Below are positions 17,922 through 25,965 of a DNA stretch of 64,000 bases, in pieces (the first letter of the stretch is position 1; each line of letters begins with the position of its first letter). The DNA comes from Actinomycetota bacterium (GTDB taxonomy: Bacteria; Actinomycetota; Actinomycetes; S36-B12). The notes under the pieces were generated by a model. That model was not told the origin of the DNA, made no database searches, and was given only the letters and a program-made list of their open reading frames with translations. The stretch lies in assembly GCA_030645615.1 (NCBI GenBank), contig JAUSNB010000035.1, positions 1 through 64,000 on the forward strand, given 5' to 3'. Made by a program: the position numbers and the translations under genes.

Positions 17922-18003
17922 TGGCAGGTGAAGGATTCGAACCTTCGAAGGCAAAGCCGACGGATTTACAGTCCGCTCCCATTGGCCGCTCGGGCAACCT
18001 GCC
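17922..18003 (-). tRNA. trnY: tRNA-Tyr (anticodon GTA)
   Basis: An 82-nt class II tRNA with long variable arm: acceptor GGCAGGT/ACCTGCC, anticodon loop CTGTAAA, T-arm GAAGG-TTCGAAT-CCTTC. A TATCCT box at 18018-18023, 14 nt upstream of the 5' end, is a likely -10. Confidence 0.96.
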
Positions 18004-18054
18004 GTGGTGCAGCGAGAAGGATACACAGCGCCGGGACCCGGCCAGAATGGCCCA

Positions 18055-20055
18055 GTGGACCCCCGGCACGCGATCCTGTTCGAGCCCGTGACGATCGGCC
18101 CCAAGACGCTTGCCAACCGCTTCTACCAGGTTCCGCACGCCTCCGGGTTCGGGAGCGGGCGGCCGCAGGCGCAGGCTGCCTTCCGCGCGGTCAAGGCCGA
18201 GGGCGGCTGGGGCGGGGTCTGTGTCGAGTACGCCCCCGTGTCCGATGACGCCGACGAGTCCCCGTTCGTGGCTGCCAACCTGCGCGACGACCGGGATGCC
18301 CGTGCGCTCCGGCTCACGGCCGAGGCTGTCCACGCGCACGGCGCCCTGGCGGGGGTCGAGCTCTACCACGGCGGCGCGTCGAGCAACAACGTCGCGTCCC
18401 GGCTGACCCGCATCGCGCCCAGCCAGTCGGCGGCCGCGCCTCGGTGGGGATCGCTGCCGCGCACGATGACCGGCGATGACATCACCCGCGTCCAAGCGGA
18501 CTTCGTCGCGGCCGCGCGCCGGGCACGCGACGCCGGCTTCGACATCGTCTACGTCTACGGGGCCCACGGCTACCTGCTCTCCCAGTTCCTGTCCACGTCC
18601 ACGAACCGCAGGACCGACGGGTACGGCGGCACCCTGGCCAACCGCGCCCGCTTCCATCTCGAGACGCTCGCTTCGGTGCGCGAGGCGATCGGCGACGACT
18701 GTGCCGTGGCCACCCGCATCTGCATCGACGGGCGCGACGGCCTGCCCGGCATCCGACTGGACGACATGCTGGACTTCGTCCGCCTCGCCGATCCGCTGGT
18801 CGACCTGTTCGACGTGGTCGTCGGATCGTGGCCGGAGGATTCCGGAACCTCCCGGTACTACCCCGAGGGGCATGAGCTCCCTTGGTCGTCCCGGGTGCGC
18901 GAAGCGACGGCGAAGCCCATCGTCGGCGTCGGCCGCTTCACCAGCCCGGACCACATGGCGCAGGTGATCCGATCAGGCGCCCTCGACCTCATCGGCGCGG
19001 CCCGCCCGGCAATTGCCGATCCCTTCCTGCCGCGCAAGATCGCTGAGGGAAGGCTCGCCGACATCCGCGAATGCACCGGCTCCAATGTCTGCATCCTTCG
19101 CGAGGAGGAGTTCGGCCAGATCGGCTGCATCCAGAACCCGACGGCGGGCGAGGAGTTCCGGCGCGGCTGGCACCCGGAGATCGTCCCGCCGCTCGCCGAC
19201 CCGGCGATCAGCGTCCTCGTCGTCGGAGCGGGGCCTGCCGGGATGGAATGCGCCGTCGTCCTGGGCCGACGAGGGGCGCGCGCCGTGCACCTGGTCGATG
19301 CCGGCGCCGCGATCGGGGGGCGCCTGCTCTGGACCCGTCGCCTGCCAACCCTGGGGGACTGGGGCCGGGTGATCGACTGGCGGGCTACCCAGCTGGAGGA
19401 ACTGCCGAACGTCGAGGTGGTCCTGAACCGGCAGCTGTCGGCGGCGGACGTCCTCGACTACGGCGCCGACGTGATCGTCATCGCGACCGGGAGCAGGTGG
19501 GCCTCGGGCGGCCCGCTGACCCCCGAGCGGGTGATGGCGGGTGAGCGTCCGCGTGGGGTCCGTGTCGTCGTGGTCGACGAGGACGGCTACTACGTCGGCC
19601 CCGGGATTGCCGAGATGCTGGCCCGCGAGGGCTACCAGGTCGTGCTGGCCACTCCTCATCCCGTGGTTTCGCCCATCTCGGACGGCACCCTGGAGGGGCC
19701 CATGCTGCGTCGGCACCTGCACGCGGCGGGAGTGGAGTTTCGGACTGGCGTGACCGTGACACATCGCGAGGACGATGTCGTGCTCGGTGCGGACGAGTTC
19801 GGCCGGCCGGTCCGCCTGCCTGCCGATGACCTCGTCCTCGTCACACGCCAGGTCCCCGTCGACGACCTCTACCGCGAACTGGCTGCCGACGACCCCCGGC
19901 TCCGCGAGTCCGGCATCAGATCGGTCCACCTGATCGGCGACGCCGCCGCCCCGGGCTGGATCTCGGAGGCGGTGTTCGATGGGCACCGGCTGGCCCGTGA
20001 GCTCGAGTCCCCCGACCCCTCGCGACCGCTGCCCATGCGTCGCGAGGAACAATGA
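18055..20055 (+). CDS. Flavin/Fe-S oxidoreductase, trimethylamine dehydrogenase/2,4-dienoyl-CoA reductase family
   Basis: A 666-residue fusion of an N-terminal Old Yellow Enzyme TIM barrel (FMN), a 4Fe-4S segment and a C-terminal FAD/NAD(P)-binding module. [25 protein letters not shown] is the hallmark barrel segment. The Fe-S segment reads CTGSNVC (Cys340, Cys346) with Cys358, then [14 protein letters not shown], closest to trimethylamine/histamine dehydrogenases; where those have a second Cys this protein has Ser343. The Rossmann motif [20 protein letters not shown] follows. The start is the GTG at 18055 because earlier codons enter tRNA-Tyr; a weak CAGAAT box lies 6 nt upstream. Substrate unknown: N-methylated amines or enoyl compounds are possibilities. 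Confidence 0.8.
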   Translation: MDPRHAILFEPVTIGPKTLANRFYQVPHASGFGSGRPQAQAAFRAVKAEGGWGGVCVEYAPVSDDADESPFVAANLRDDRDARALRLTAEAVHAHGALAGVELYHGGASSNNVASRLTRIAPSQSAAAPRWGSLPRTMTGDDITRVQADFVAAARRARDAGFDIVYVYGAHGYLLSQFLSTSTNRRTDGYGGTLANRARFHLETLASVREAIGDDCAVATRICIDGRDGLPGIRLDDMLDFVRLADPLVDLFDVVVGSWPEDSGTSRYYPEGHELPWSSRVREATAKPIVGVGRFTSPDHMAQVIRSGALDLIGAARPAIADPFLPRKIAEGRLADIRECTGSNVCILREEEFGQIGCIQNPTAGEEFRRGWHPEIVPPLADPAISVLVVGAGPAGMECAVVLGRRGARAVHLVDAGAAIGGRLLWTRRLPTLGDWGRVIDWRATQLEELPNVEVVLNRQLSAADVLDYGADVIVIATGSRWASGGPLTPERVMAGERPRGVRVVVVDEDGYYVGPGIAEMLAREGYQVVLATPHPVVSPISDGTLEGPMLRRHLHAAGVEFRTGVTVTHREDDVVLGADEFGRPVRLPADDLVLVTRQVPVDDLYRELAADDPRLRESGIRSVHLIGDAAAPGWISEAVFDGHRLARELESPDPSRPLPMRREEQ

Positions 20056-20095
20056 CGTCATCACGCACACGGGTACCTGGCACGAAGGAGGGCAC

Positions 20096-20587
20096 ATGGC
20101 TGACAGCAGCTTCGACATCGTCTCCAAGGTGGATCGCCAGGAGGCCGACAACGCACTGAACCAGGCGGCCAAGGAGCTCGCCCAGCGCTTTGACTTCAAG
20201 AACACCGGCACCACGATCGAGTGGAAGGGCGAGCTCGCCGTCGAGATCACGTCCAGCACCGAGGACCGGGCCAAGGCGGCCCTTGACGTCTTCCAGGAGA
20301 AGATCATCAAGCGCGGGCTGAGCCTGAAGTCCTTCGAGGCCGAGGACCCGCGCTCGTCCGGCAAGGAGTACAAGATCACCGGCACCTTCAAGGCGGGCAT
20401 AAGCCAGGAGCAGGCAAAGAAGATCGGCAAGCTGATCCGCGACGAGGGACCGAAGTCCGTCAAGACTCAGGTCATGGGCGAGGAACTTCGCGTCACGAGC
20501 AAGAGCCGTGACGATCTTCAGGCCGTGCAGGCTCTGGTGAAGGGGGCCGACCTGGATTTCGCGGTCCAGTTCGACAACTACCGCTGA
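20096..20587 (+). CDS. YajQ family nucleotide-binding protein (UPF0234)
   Basis: A 163-residue protein, ATG at 20096 preceded by [29 protein letters not shown] at the start and FAVQFDNYR at the end are diagnostic. The family binds RNA or nucleotides, and some members respond to cyclic di-GMP; the role in actinobacteria is unsettled. It lies 40 nt after the oxidoreductase and is followed by a hairpin repeat. Confidence 0.93.
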   Translation: MADSSFDIVSKVDRQEADNALNQAAKELAQRFDFKNTGTTIEWKGELAVEITSSTEDRAKAALDVFQEKIIKRGLSLKSFEAEDPRSSGKEYKITGTFKAGISQEQAKKIGKLIRDEGPKSVKTQVMGEELRVTSKSRDDLQAVQALVKGADLDFAVQFDNYR

Positions 20588-20592
20588 CCCTT

Positions 20593-20659
20593 CGATGCCT
20601 CGTCACTTGTGGTTGGCCTCCGCCGGCGCGGCGCGGTCACAACCGACGACGCATCGGGC
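20593..20659. repeat. Hairpin repeat element, family A, copy 1
   Basis: An imperfect inverted repeat of about 66 nt lies between the convergent yajQ and DUF559 genes. Arms are CGATGCCTCGTCACTTGTGG and CACAACCGACGACGCATCG, with a 22-24 nt GC-rich centre holding CGGCGCGGCG. The same arm and centre recur at 21628-21702. It could serve as a bidirectional terminator. Confidence 0.8.
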
Positions 20660-21540
20660 TAGCTGACGGCTCCTCGCGATCGCAGGGCGCCCTGCACCTT
20701 GGCGACGGCGCGGTGCGGAAACCTGAGGTCGTCGGCGACGACCTCCACTACATACCAGCCATGCTCACGAAGGAGCGTCCGGCGAGTGGCGTCTGCGAAT
20801 CGGCGTGCTCTCATCGCATGGACCGCACCGTCGTACTCGACGGCCACCTTCCACTCCTCGTAGCCAAGGTCGCATCGCGCGATGAACCCGCCCCATTCGT
20901 CGTACACCTCAAGGTTCACCGTCGGCGCGGGAAGGCCGCCCCCGATGATCACCATGCGCAACCGGGACTCCTGCGGAGACTCGGCTCGCGGATTCAGCAA
21001 GGGGGCGGCATGCCTCGCCTTGACCTTGCCGTGGTAACGAACTCGTCGTCGAATGACCCTGAGCAGCTCCTCCGGTGTCACGCGCCACCCACGCATGGCG
21101 GCATCGCCCACGGCCACGAGGTCCGGAAGCGACAGCAACGGGGCCAGGTCGACGAACGTCCGCGCCGGCGACGTCACGCGCAGCCCATGAGCGACCGAAA
21201 TCTCTGCCGCCACGACGTCCGCCTGTCTCGCCCGGACGTCCCGTCGCCGTGGGCGGGGCATTCCCTCGGGCACCATGACCCAGACGGGACCATCCTGAAG
21301 CCGGTATGGAATCGGAAGGCCGAGGAGGACTGCCGCCGAAGGGCCGCAGAACAGCGCGTCTTCGCGCGACGCGAGTGCGACCGCCTGGATCCGCACCTCC
21401 ATGCTGTCCGGTAGTTCGCGGGGGATCCTCAGGGACCGGCTCGGTACCACGTACCGATCACTGCGAGCCCGGCTGCGAGTCAGGCCGCCACCTCCGGTCG
21501 CTCCGACGCGGAACGGCACCGGCGGGCCTGTCTCCGACAT
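20659..21540 (-). CDS. DUF559 domain protein with AbiEi-like N-terminus
   Basis: A 293-residue protein of the group often annotated as type IV toxin-antitoxin AbiEi-family antitoxin domain plus DUF559. The N-terminal half has the ALFCGPSAAVLLGLPIP and VTSPARTFVDLAPLL segments. The C-terminal half has the endonuclease-like pattern with RCDLGYEEWKVAVEYDG (Asp and Glu, PD-(D/E)XK-like) and a downstream LREHGWYVVEV. No partner toxin is adjacent, so a defence or toxin-antitoxin role is not supported by context. Both flanks carry a family A hairpin element. Base composition appears somewhat less GC-rich than that of its neighbours, which fits acquisition as a unit. Confidence 0.6.
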   Translation of the reverse strand: MSETGPPVPFRVGATGGGGLTRSRARSDRYVVPSRSLRIPRELPDSMEVRIQAVALASREDALFCGPSAAVLLGLPIPYRLQDGPVWVMVPEGMPRPRRRDVRARQADVVAAEISVAHGLRVTSPARTFVDLAPLLSLPDLVAVGDAAMRGWRVTPEELLRVIRRRVRYHGKVKARHAAPLLNPRAESPQESRLRMVIIGGGLPAPTVNLEVYDEWGGFIARCDLGYEEWKVAVEYDGAVHAMRARRFADATRRTLLREHGWYVVEVVADDLRFPHRAVAKVQGALRSRGAVS

Positions 21541-21627
21541 GCGTCAAGGCTGCGGCAACCTCCGAAGTGGCGGCACCGGCAAATCAACGGAGGGTGGGTG
21601 AAACCAGTGCGGCCAAGGCCTGTGGAC

Positions 21628-21702
21628 TAACCCGATGCCTCGTCACATGTGGCCGCAGAACGTCGGCGCGGCGGGGCCACAAGTGACGAGGCATCAGGGT
21701 TA
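21628..21702. repeat. Hairpin repeat element, family A, copy 2
   Basis: A near-perfect inverted repeat: the 27-nt arm beginning TAACCCGATGCCTCGTCAC pairs with a 28-nt arm ending in its complement, with one mismatch and one extra base, around a 20-nt loop. The right arm includes the stop codon of the nuoI-like gene. Most of the element matches copy 1 at 20593-20659 in the same orientation. Confidence 0.88.
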
Positions 21703-22023
21703 GGGCGGGGCGAGCCAGGCCGCCAGTCGTTCCATCGGCTGCACCAGGCCGGCGCGCGTGGCTGCCCCGTAGTCGTGGTCGGGAGCCCACTCCAGCGCGT
21801 CGAACGGGCACACGTCGACACAGATCCCGCAGTACATGCAAAGGCCGAAGTCGATGGCGAAGGCATCGAGCACGTTGACCGTGCGCGGCCGTCGGGCTCC
21901 CTCGTCGACAACCTGCTCAGGGTGGGCCTGCAACGAGATGCACCAGGTGGGGCACTCGCGCACGCACAGCATGCACGAGGTGCAGGCGTCCGGGATGAGG
22001 GCGATGACCCCCCGCACGGTCAC
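21700..22023 (-). CDS. NuoI-like 2x[4Fe-4S] ferredoxin-type protein
   Basis: A 107-residue protein with two complete 4Fe-4S motifs: Cys14, 17, 20, 24 and Cys62, 65, 68, 72 (CTSCMLCVREC and CMYCGICVDVC, each followed by Pro). It matches NuoI of complex I but lacks the long N- and C-terminal extensions of the main NuoI encoded at 34054-34614. The GTG at 22023 overlaps the nuoC-like stop (GTGA), so the gene is translationally coupled to it. It is the last gene of a three-gene operon and runs into hairpin element A2. Confidence 0.8.
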   Translation of the reverse strand: MTVRGVIALIPDACTSCMLCVRECPTWCISLQAHPEQVVDEGARRPRTVNVLDAFAIDFGLCMYCGICVDVCPFDALEWAPDHDYGAATRAGLVQPMERLAAWLAPP

Positions 22024-22499
22024 GGCCGGCCGCCCTCGTCGGGCCAGCCGTCCAGGACGCCCAGGGGGCGCGCACGGCGCCGCGACGGGCTGCCCGCGCG
22101 GTCGGGCCGCGATGGCTCGAACTCCCCGGGCCACGGCTGGACCACGCGCGCGGCGAGCACGGTGCCCTTGCGCAACGGCGGGGCACCGAGACCGGTGCGC
22201 AGCAGGAGGGGTCGAGGGTCAGGATGTCCGGTGAACTCGATCCCGAACATCTCGGCCGTCTCGCGCTCGTGCCAGGCCGCCCCGGGGTAGACGGGCACCG
22301 CGCTGTCGATGCGCAGGTCGTCGGCCGGCAGGGCGGCGACGATGACCTCGGCGGCGGCCGACCCGGGGCGGACCACACGGGCGACAACCTCCAGGCCAGC
22401 GTCCCGCTCGACGGCCGTGAGCAGGTCGAGATACACCAGCCCCGAGGCGTGCAGCGCGGCCAGGACAGTCCGCCACTCGTCCCGCGGCACCAGCCTCAT
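22020..22499 (-). CDS. NuoC-like subunit (30-kDa complex I family)
   Basis: A 159-residue protein with the family signature AWHERETAEMFGIEFTGHPDPRPLLL-type segment (positions roughly 88-112), the part of NuoC that contacts NuoD. It starts at the ATG at 22499, overlapping the nuoB-like stop by 4 nt. The large upstream open frame that joins it to other sequence is a shadow. It is a second copy: the main nuoC lies at 41702-42406. There is no nuoD beside it. Confidence 0.8.
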   Translation of the reverse strand: MRLVPRDEWRTVLAALHASGLVYLDLLTAVERDAGLEVVARVVRPGSAAAEVIVAALPADDLRIDSAVPVYPGAAWHERETAEMFGIEFTGHPDPRPLLLRTGLGAPPLRKGTVLAARVVQPWPGEFEPSRPDRAGSPSRRRARPLGVLDGWPDEGGRP

Positions 22500-22918
22500 G
22501 GCCGGTCCCGCAGGACGTCGAGCAGCCCGGCGACCAGGGCTTCGGGCCTCGGCGGGCAGCCAGGAACGTAGCCGGCCACCGGGAGCAACTGGTCGATGCC
22601 CTTTGTCACGGTCGGGGCGTCCCAGTACGGGCCCCCGGTGCTCGCGCAGGCGCCGAAGGACACGACCACCACCTCGCCATCGAGGTGGTCCCGGGCGGAG
22701 AGGACGGCCGGGGCAAGGGCATCCGTCACGGTCCCGGAGACCAGCAGCACGGTGCTCTCGGGGTCCTGTCCATCGTCCGGGACGAGCAGGCCACGGGCGA
22801 CGGCGGCTTCGACCTCCATCGAGCAGCAGGCCAGACCGAGGTTCGCGACGACCACGCGGACACCCAGGTCGCCGGCCAGTCGGTAGGCCGAGGCGGGTGG
22901 CGACGTGACCCATTTCAC
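22496..22918 (-). CDS. NuoB-like [4Fe-4S] subunit
   Basis: A 140-residue protein with all four ligands of cluster N2: Cys31 and Cys32 in LACCS, Cys91 in GACASTGG and Cys121 in VPGCPPRPE. Compared with the main NuoB (42403-42957) it lacks the segment around RYDIARFG that lies near the quinone pocket, replaced by a shorter unrelated stretch. It heads the nuoB/nuoC/nuoI-like operon, which is divergent from korAB. A TAGGCT box 6 nt before the GTG suggests a leaderless mRNA. Other relatives of this fold are the small subunits of [NiFe] hydrogenases, but no large subunit is nearby. Confidence 0.8.
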   Translation of the reverse strand: MKWVTSPPASAYRLAGDLGVRVVVANLGLACCSMEVEAAVARGLLVPDDGQDPESTVLLVSGTVTDALAPAVLSARDHLDGEVVVVSFGACASTGGPYWDAPTVTKGIDQLLPVAGYVPGCPPRPEALVAGLLDVLRDRP

Positions 22919-22924
22919 GGTCGC

Positions 22925-22930
22925 AGCCTA
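22925..22930 (-). promoter_or_regulatory. -10 box TAGGCT for the nuoB-like operon
   Basis: TAGGCT ends 6 nt before the GTG at 22918 with no Shine-Dalgarno sequence, a leaderless arrangement. Confidence 0.55.
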
Positions 22931-23042
22931 GAACCCGCGCGCCCCAACCATGGCAGAGCGGAGCGGGCACGGGCAGAATGGGTCGGTTAGCCCGCGACGC
23001 CATCCGCACGGCGCAACGATCTCCCAGAGGCGAGGGGAATAC

Positions 23043-24905
23043 GTGTCCAAGCAGGTAGTCCAGTTGAACCGCGTCGTCATCAGGTTCGCGGGGGATTCCG
23101 GCGACGGAATGCAGTTGACCGGAGACCGGTTCACCTCCGAGACGGCCGGGCTGGGCAACGACCTGTCGACGCTGCCCGACTTCCCGGCCGAGATCCGCGC
23201 GCCAGCGGGGACCATTGGCGGGGTGTCGGCCTTCCAGTTGGCCTTCGCCGATCACGACATCACCACGCCGGGCGACGTGCCCAACGTCCTCGTGGCCATG
23301 AATCCCGCGGCCCTGAAGGCCAACATCAAGGACCTGCCCCGCGGAGCGGACCTCATCGTCAACACCGACGAGTTCGGCAAGCGGGCCCTGGAGAAGGTGG
23401 GCTACGAGACGAACCCGCTCGAAGACGGCTCCCTCGACCAGTTCAACGTCCACGCCGTGGCGCTCACCTCGCAGACGGTCGAGGCCCTGAAGGCGTTCGA
23501 CGTGTCCAAGAAGGAGGCCGAGCGGGCGAAGAACATGTACGCGCTCGGCCTGCTGTCGTGGCTCTACTCCCGAGGGCACCAGGGGACGCGCGCATTCCTG
23601 GAGAAGAAGTTCGCCAGCAAGCCCGACATCCTGGCGGCCAACCTCGCGGCCTTCGAGGCGGGCTGGTCGTTCGGCGAGACCACGGAATCGTTCTCGGTGC
23701 AGTACGAGGTGGCACCGGCGCACATGCCCGCAGGGGTGTACCGGAACATCGCGGGCAACCCGGCCCTCGCCTTCGGCCTGGTCGCCGCGAGCCAGAAGTC
23801 CGGGCTGCCGTTGTTCCTCGGCGGCTACCCGATCACCCCGGCATCGGACATCCTGCACGAGCTGAGCAAGCACAAGCGCTTCGGTGTGGTGACCTTCCAG
23901 GCCGAAGACGAGATTGCCGGCATCGGCTCGGCCCTCGGCGCCGCGTACGGCGGTGCGCTGGCCGTCACGACGACCTCGGGACCTGGCATCGCGCTGAAGT
24001 CCGAGGCGATCGGCCTGGCCGTCTCGCTGGAACTGCCGCTGGTCATTGTCGACGTGCAGAGAGGCGGCCCGTCGACCGGCCTGCCTACCAAGACCGAGCA
24101 GTCCGACCTCCTCCAGGCCATGTTCGGCCGCAACGGCGAGTCACCGGTGCCCATCGTCGCCCCGAAGTCCCCGTCGGACTGCTTCTTCGCGGCCATCGAG
24201 GCGGCCAGGATCGCGATCGAGTACCGCACGCCGGTGTTCCTGCTCTCGGACGGCTACCTCGCCAACGGCTCCGAGCCGTGGCTCGTACCCGATGCCGACT
24301 CGCTGCCGACGATCGATCCCGGCTTCGCGACGGCCCGCAACCACGTCGCCGCGGACGGGTCGGAGGAGTTCTGGCCCTACCTGCGCGACCCGCAGACCCT
24401 CGCCCGGGCCTGGGCGGTGCCCGGGACGCCCGGATTGGAGCACCGTATCGGCGGCCTGGAGAAGGCCGACGGAACGGGCAACATCTCCTACGACCCCGAG
24501 AACCACGACACCATGGTCCGGCTGCGCCAGGCCAAGGTCGACGCGATCGCGGCCAGCATCCCGCTACTGGAGGTGGACGATCCCGACGGCGACGCCCGGA
24601 TCCTGGTGCTCGGCTGGGGCTCCACCTTCGGGCCGATCGGGGCGGCCTGCGAGATCACCCGGCGCACCGGTGCCAAGGTGGCCCAGGCGCACCTGCGCCA
24701 CCTCAACCCATTCCCGGCTAATCTCGGCACCGTGCTGGCCTCGTACGACCGGGTCATCGTGCCGGAGATGAACCTCGGCCAGCTGACGATGCTGCTGCGG
24801 GCCAAGTATCTCGTCGACGTGCAGGGCATCAACCAGGTCCGCGGCATGCCGTTCAAGTCCACCGAACTGGTCGCCGCCATCGGCGACGCCCTCGAGACCC
24901 TGTGA
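23043..24905 (+). CDS. korA: 2-oxoacid:ferredoxin oxidoreductase subunit alpha (KorA)
   Basis: Alpha/gamma fused subunit of a two-subunit 2-oxoacid (probably 2-oxoglutarate):ferredoxin oxidoreductase, which makes succinyl-CoA, CO2 and reduced ferredoxin in the TCA cycle. The 620-residue protein begins with the gamma domain (RFAGDSGDGMQLTGDRF) and continues with the alpha domain (GGYPITPASDILHEL, EDEIAGIGSALGAAYGG, TTTSGPGIALKSEAIGLA). The GTG at 23043 has GAGGGG upstream. korB follows 7 nt later. Divergent from the nuoB-like operon with 124 nt between them. Confidence 0.92.
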   Translation: MSKQVVQLNRVVIRFAGDSGDGMQLTGDRFTSETAGLGNDLSTLPDFPAEIRAPAGTIGGVSAFQLAFADHDITTPGDVPNVLVAMNPAALKANIKDLPRGADLIVNTDEFGKRALEKVGYETNPLEDGSLDQFNVHAVALTSQTVEALKAFDVSKKEAERAKNMYALGLLSWLYSRGHQGTRAFLEKKFASKPDILAANLAAFEAGWSFGETTESFSVQYEVAPAHMPAGVYRNIAGNPALAFGLVAASQKSGLPLFLGGYPITPASDILHELSKHKRFGVVTFQAEDEIAGIGSALGAAYGGALAVTTTSGPGIALKSEAIGLAVSLELPLVIVDVQRGGPSTGLPTKTEQSDLLQAMFGRNGESPVPIVAPKSPSDCFFAAIEAARIAIEYRTPVFLLSDGYLANGSEPWLVPDADSLPTIDPGFATARNHVAADGSEEFWPYLRDPQTLARAWAVPGTPGLEHRIGGLEKADGTGNISYDPENHDTMVRLRQAKVDAIAASIPLLEVDDPDGDARILVLGWGSTFGPIGAACEITRRTGAKVAQAHLRHLNPFPANLGTVLASYDRVIVPEMNLGQLTMLLRAKYLVDVQGINQVRGMPFKSTELVAAIGDALETL

Positions 24906-24912
24906 GGCCGGC

Positions 24913-25965
24913 ATGACCGCCACGCTCCCGTCCCTCACCCTCGTCCCCAAGGCCGACTCGCCCCAGTCCGCCAAGGACTTCAAGTCCGACCAGGAGGTCC
25001 GGTGGTGCCCCGGCTGCGGCGACTACGCCGTCCTCGCCGCAGTGCAGGGTTTCCTGCCCGAGCTCGGCCTGCGCCGCGAGAACATCGTCTTCGTCTCGGG
25101 CATCGGCTGCAGCTCCCGCTTTCCCTACTACATGAACACGTACGGGATGCACTCGATCCACGGCCGCGCGCCGGCCATCGCGACCGGCCTCGCCGTGACG
25201 CGTCCCGACCTGTCCGTCTGGGTAGTCACGGGTGACGGGGACTCCCTGTCGATCGGCGGCAACCACCTGATCCACGCCCTGCGGCGCAACGTCAACCTGA
25301 AGATCCTGCTGTTCAACAACCGCATCTACGGCCTGACCAAGGGCCAGTACTCCCCCACGTCCGAGCAGGGCAAGATCACCAAGAGCACGCCGCAGGGGTC
25401 GCTCGACTACGCGTTCAACCCGGTGTCCCTGGCACTTGGCGCCGAGGCCACGTTCGTCGCCCGCACCATCGACTCCGATCGCAAGCACCTCACCGAGGTG
25501 CTGCGCCAGGCGGCCGCGCATGAGGGAACGGCCCTGGTCGAGATCTACCAGAACTGCAATATCTTCAATGACGGCGCCTTCGAGCCACTCAAGGACTCCG
25601 ACACCCGCGACGACGTCACGATGCGCCTGGTCCACGGCGAGCCCATCCGGTTCGGCAAGGACCTCGAGAAGGCCGTCATCCGCACGGACGACGGCCACAT
25701 CACCGTGGCCGACGTGGCCGAGGTCGGCGAGGACGCGATCCTGCGGCACGACGCGCACGCGAAGGACCCCGGGCTGGCATTCGCCCTCTCCCGGCTGTCG
25801 AACCCACGAACCCTGGAGAACACCCCCATCGGGGTGTTCCGCGACATCGAGCGCCCGTCATACGACCGGCTGGTCCGAGACCAGGTAGCCGACGTCACCG
25901 CCCGCGAGGGCGTCGGCGAACTGCAGTCGCTGCTCACGGGCAGCGACACCTGGACCGTCAACTGA
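24913..25965 (+). CDS. korB: 2-oxoacid:ferredoxin oxidoreductase subunit beta (KorB)
   Basis: Thiamine diphosphate and 4Fe-4S subunit, 350 residues. VRWCPGCGDYAVL (two cluster cysteines) and SGIGCSS (third), then the ThDP motif GDGDSLSIGGNHLIHA ... NNRIYGLTKGQYSPTS are complete. A conserved further Cys occurs in QNCNIFND. With KorA it forms the O2-tolerant KGOR found in mycobacteria and relatives. Substrate assignment to 2-oxoglutarate rather than pyruvate rests on family resemblance. Confidence 0.92.
   Translation: MTATLPSLTLVPKADSPQSAKDFKSDQEVRWCPGCGDYAVLAAVQGFLPELGLRRENIVFVSGIGCSSRFPYYMNTYGMHSIHGRAPAIATGLAVTRPDLSVWVVTGDGDSLSIGGNHLIHALRRNVNLKILLFNNRIYGLTKGQYSPTSEQGKITKSTPQGSLDYAFNPVSLALGAEATFVARTIDSDRKHLTEVLRQAAAHEGTALVEIYQNCNIFNDGAFEPLKDSDTRDDVTMRLVHGEPIRFGKDLEKAVIRTDDGHITVADVAEVGEDAILRHDAHAKDPGLAFALSRLSNPRTLENTPIGVFRDIERPSYDRLVRDQVADVTAREGVGELQSLLTGSDTWTVN

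Noticed and set aside
20659-21540. DUF559/AbiEi-like gene as half of a toxin-antitoxin or defence system
   Set aside because: No AbiEii-like nucleotidyltransferase or other partner gene is adjacent; both neighbours are unrelated and separated by hairpins.
22496-22918. NuoB-like protein as a [NiFe] hydrogenase small subunit
   Set aside because: No large subunit or maturation gene in the window, and NuoC- and NuoI-like partners fit complex I better; kept only as an alternative.
22020-23873. A 617-codon minus-strand frame that ends in the nuoC-like protein
   Set aside because: Upstream of 22499 it is antisense to korA and in a different frame from the nuoB-like gene; only the last 159 codons have family features.
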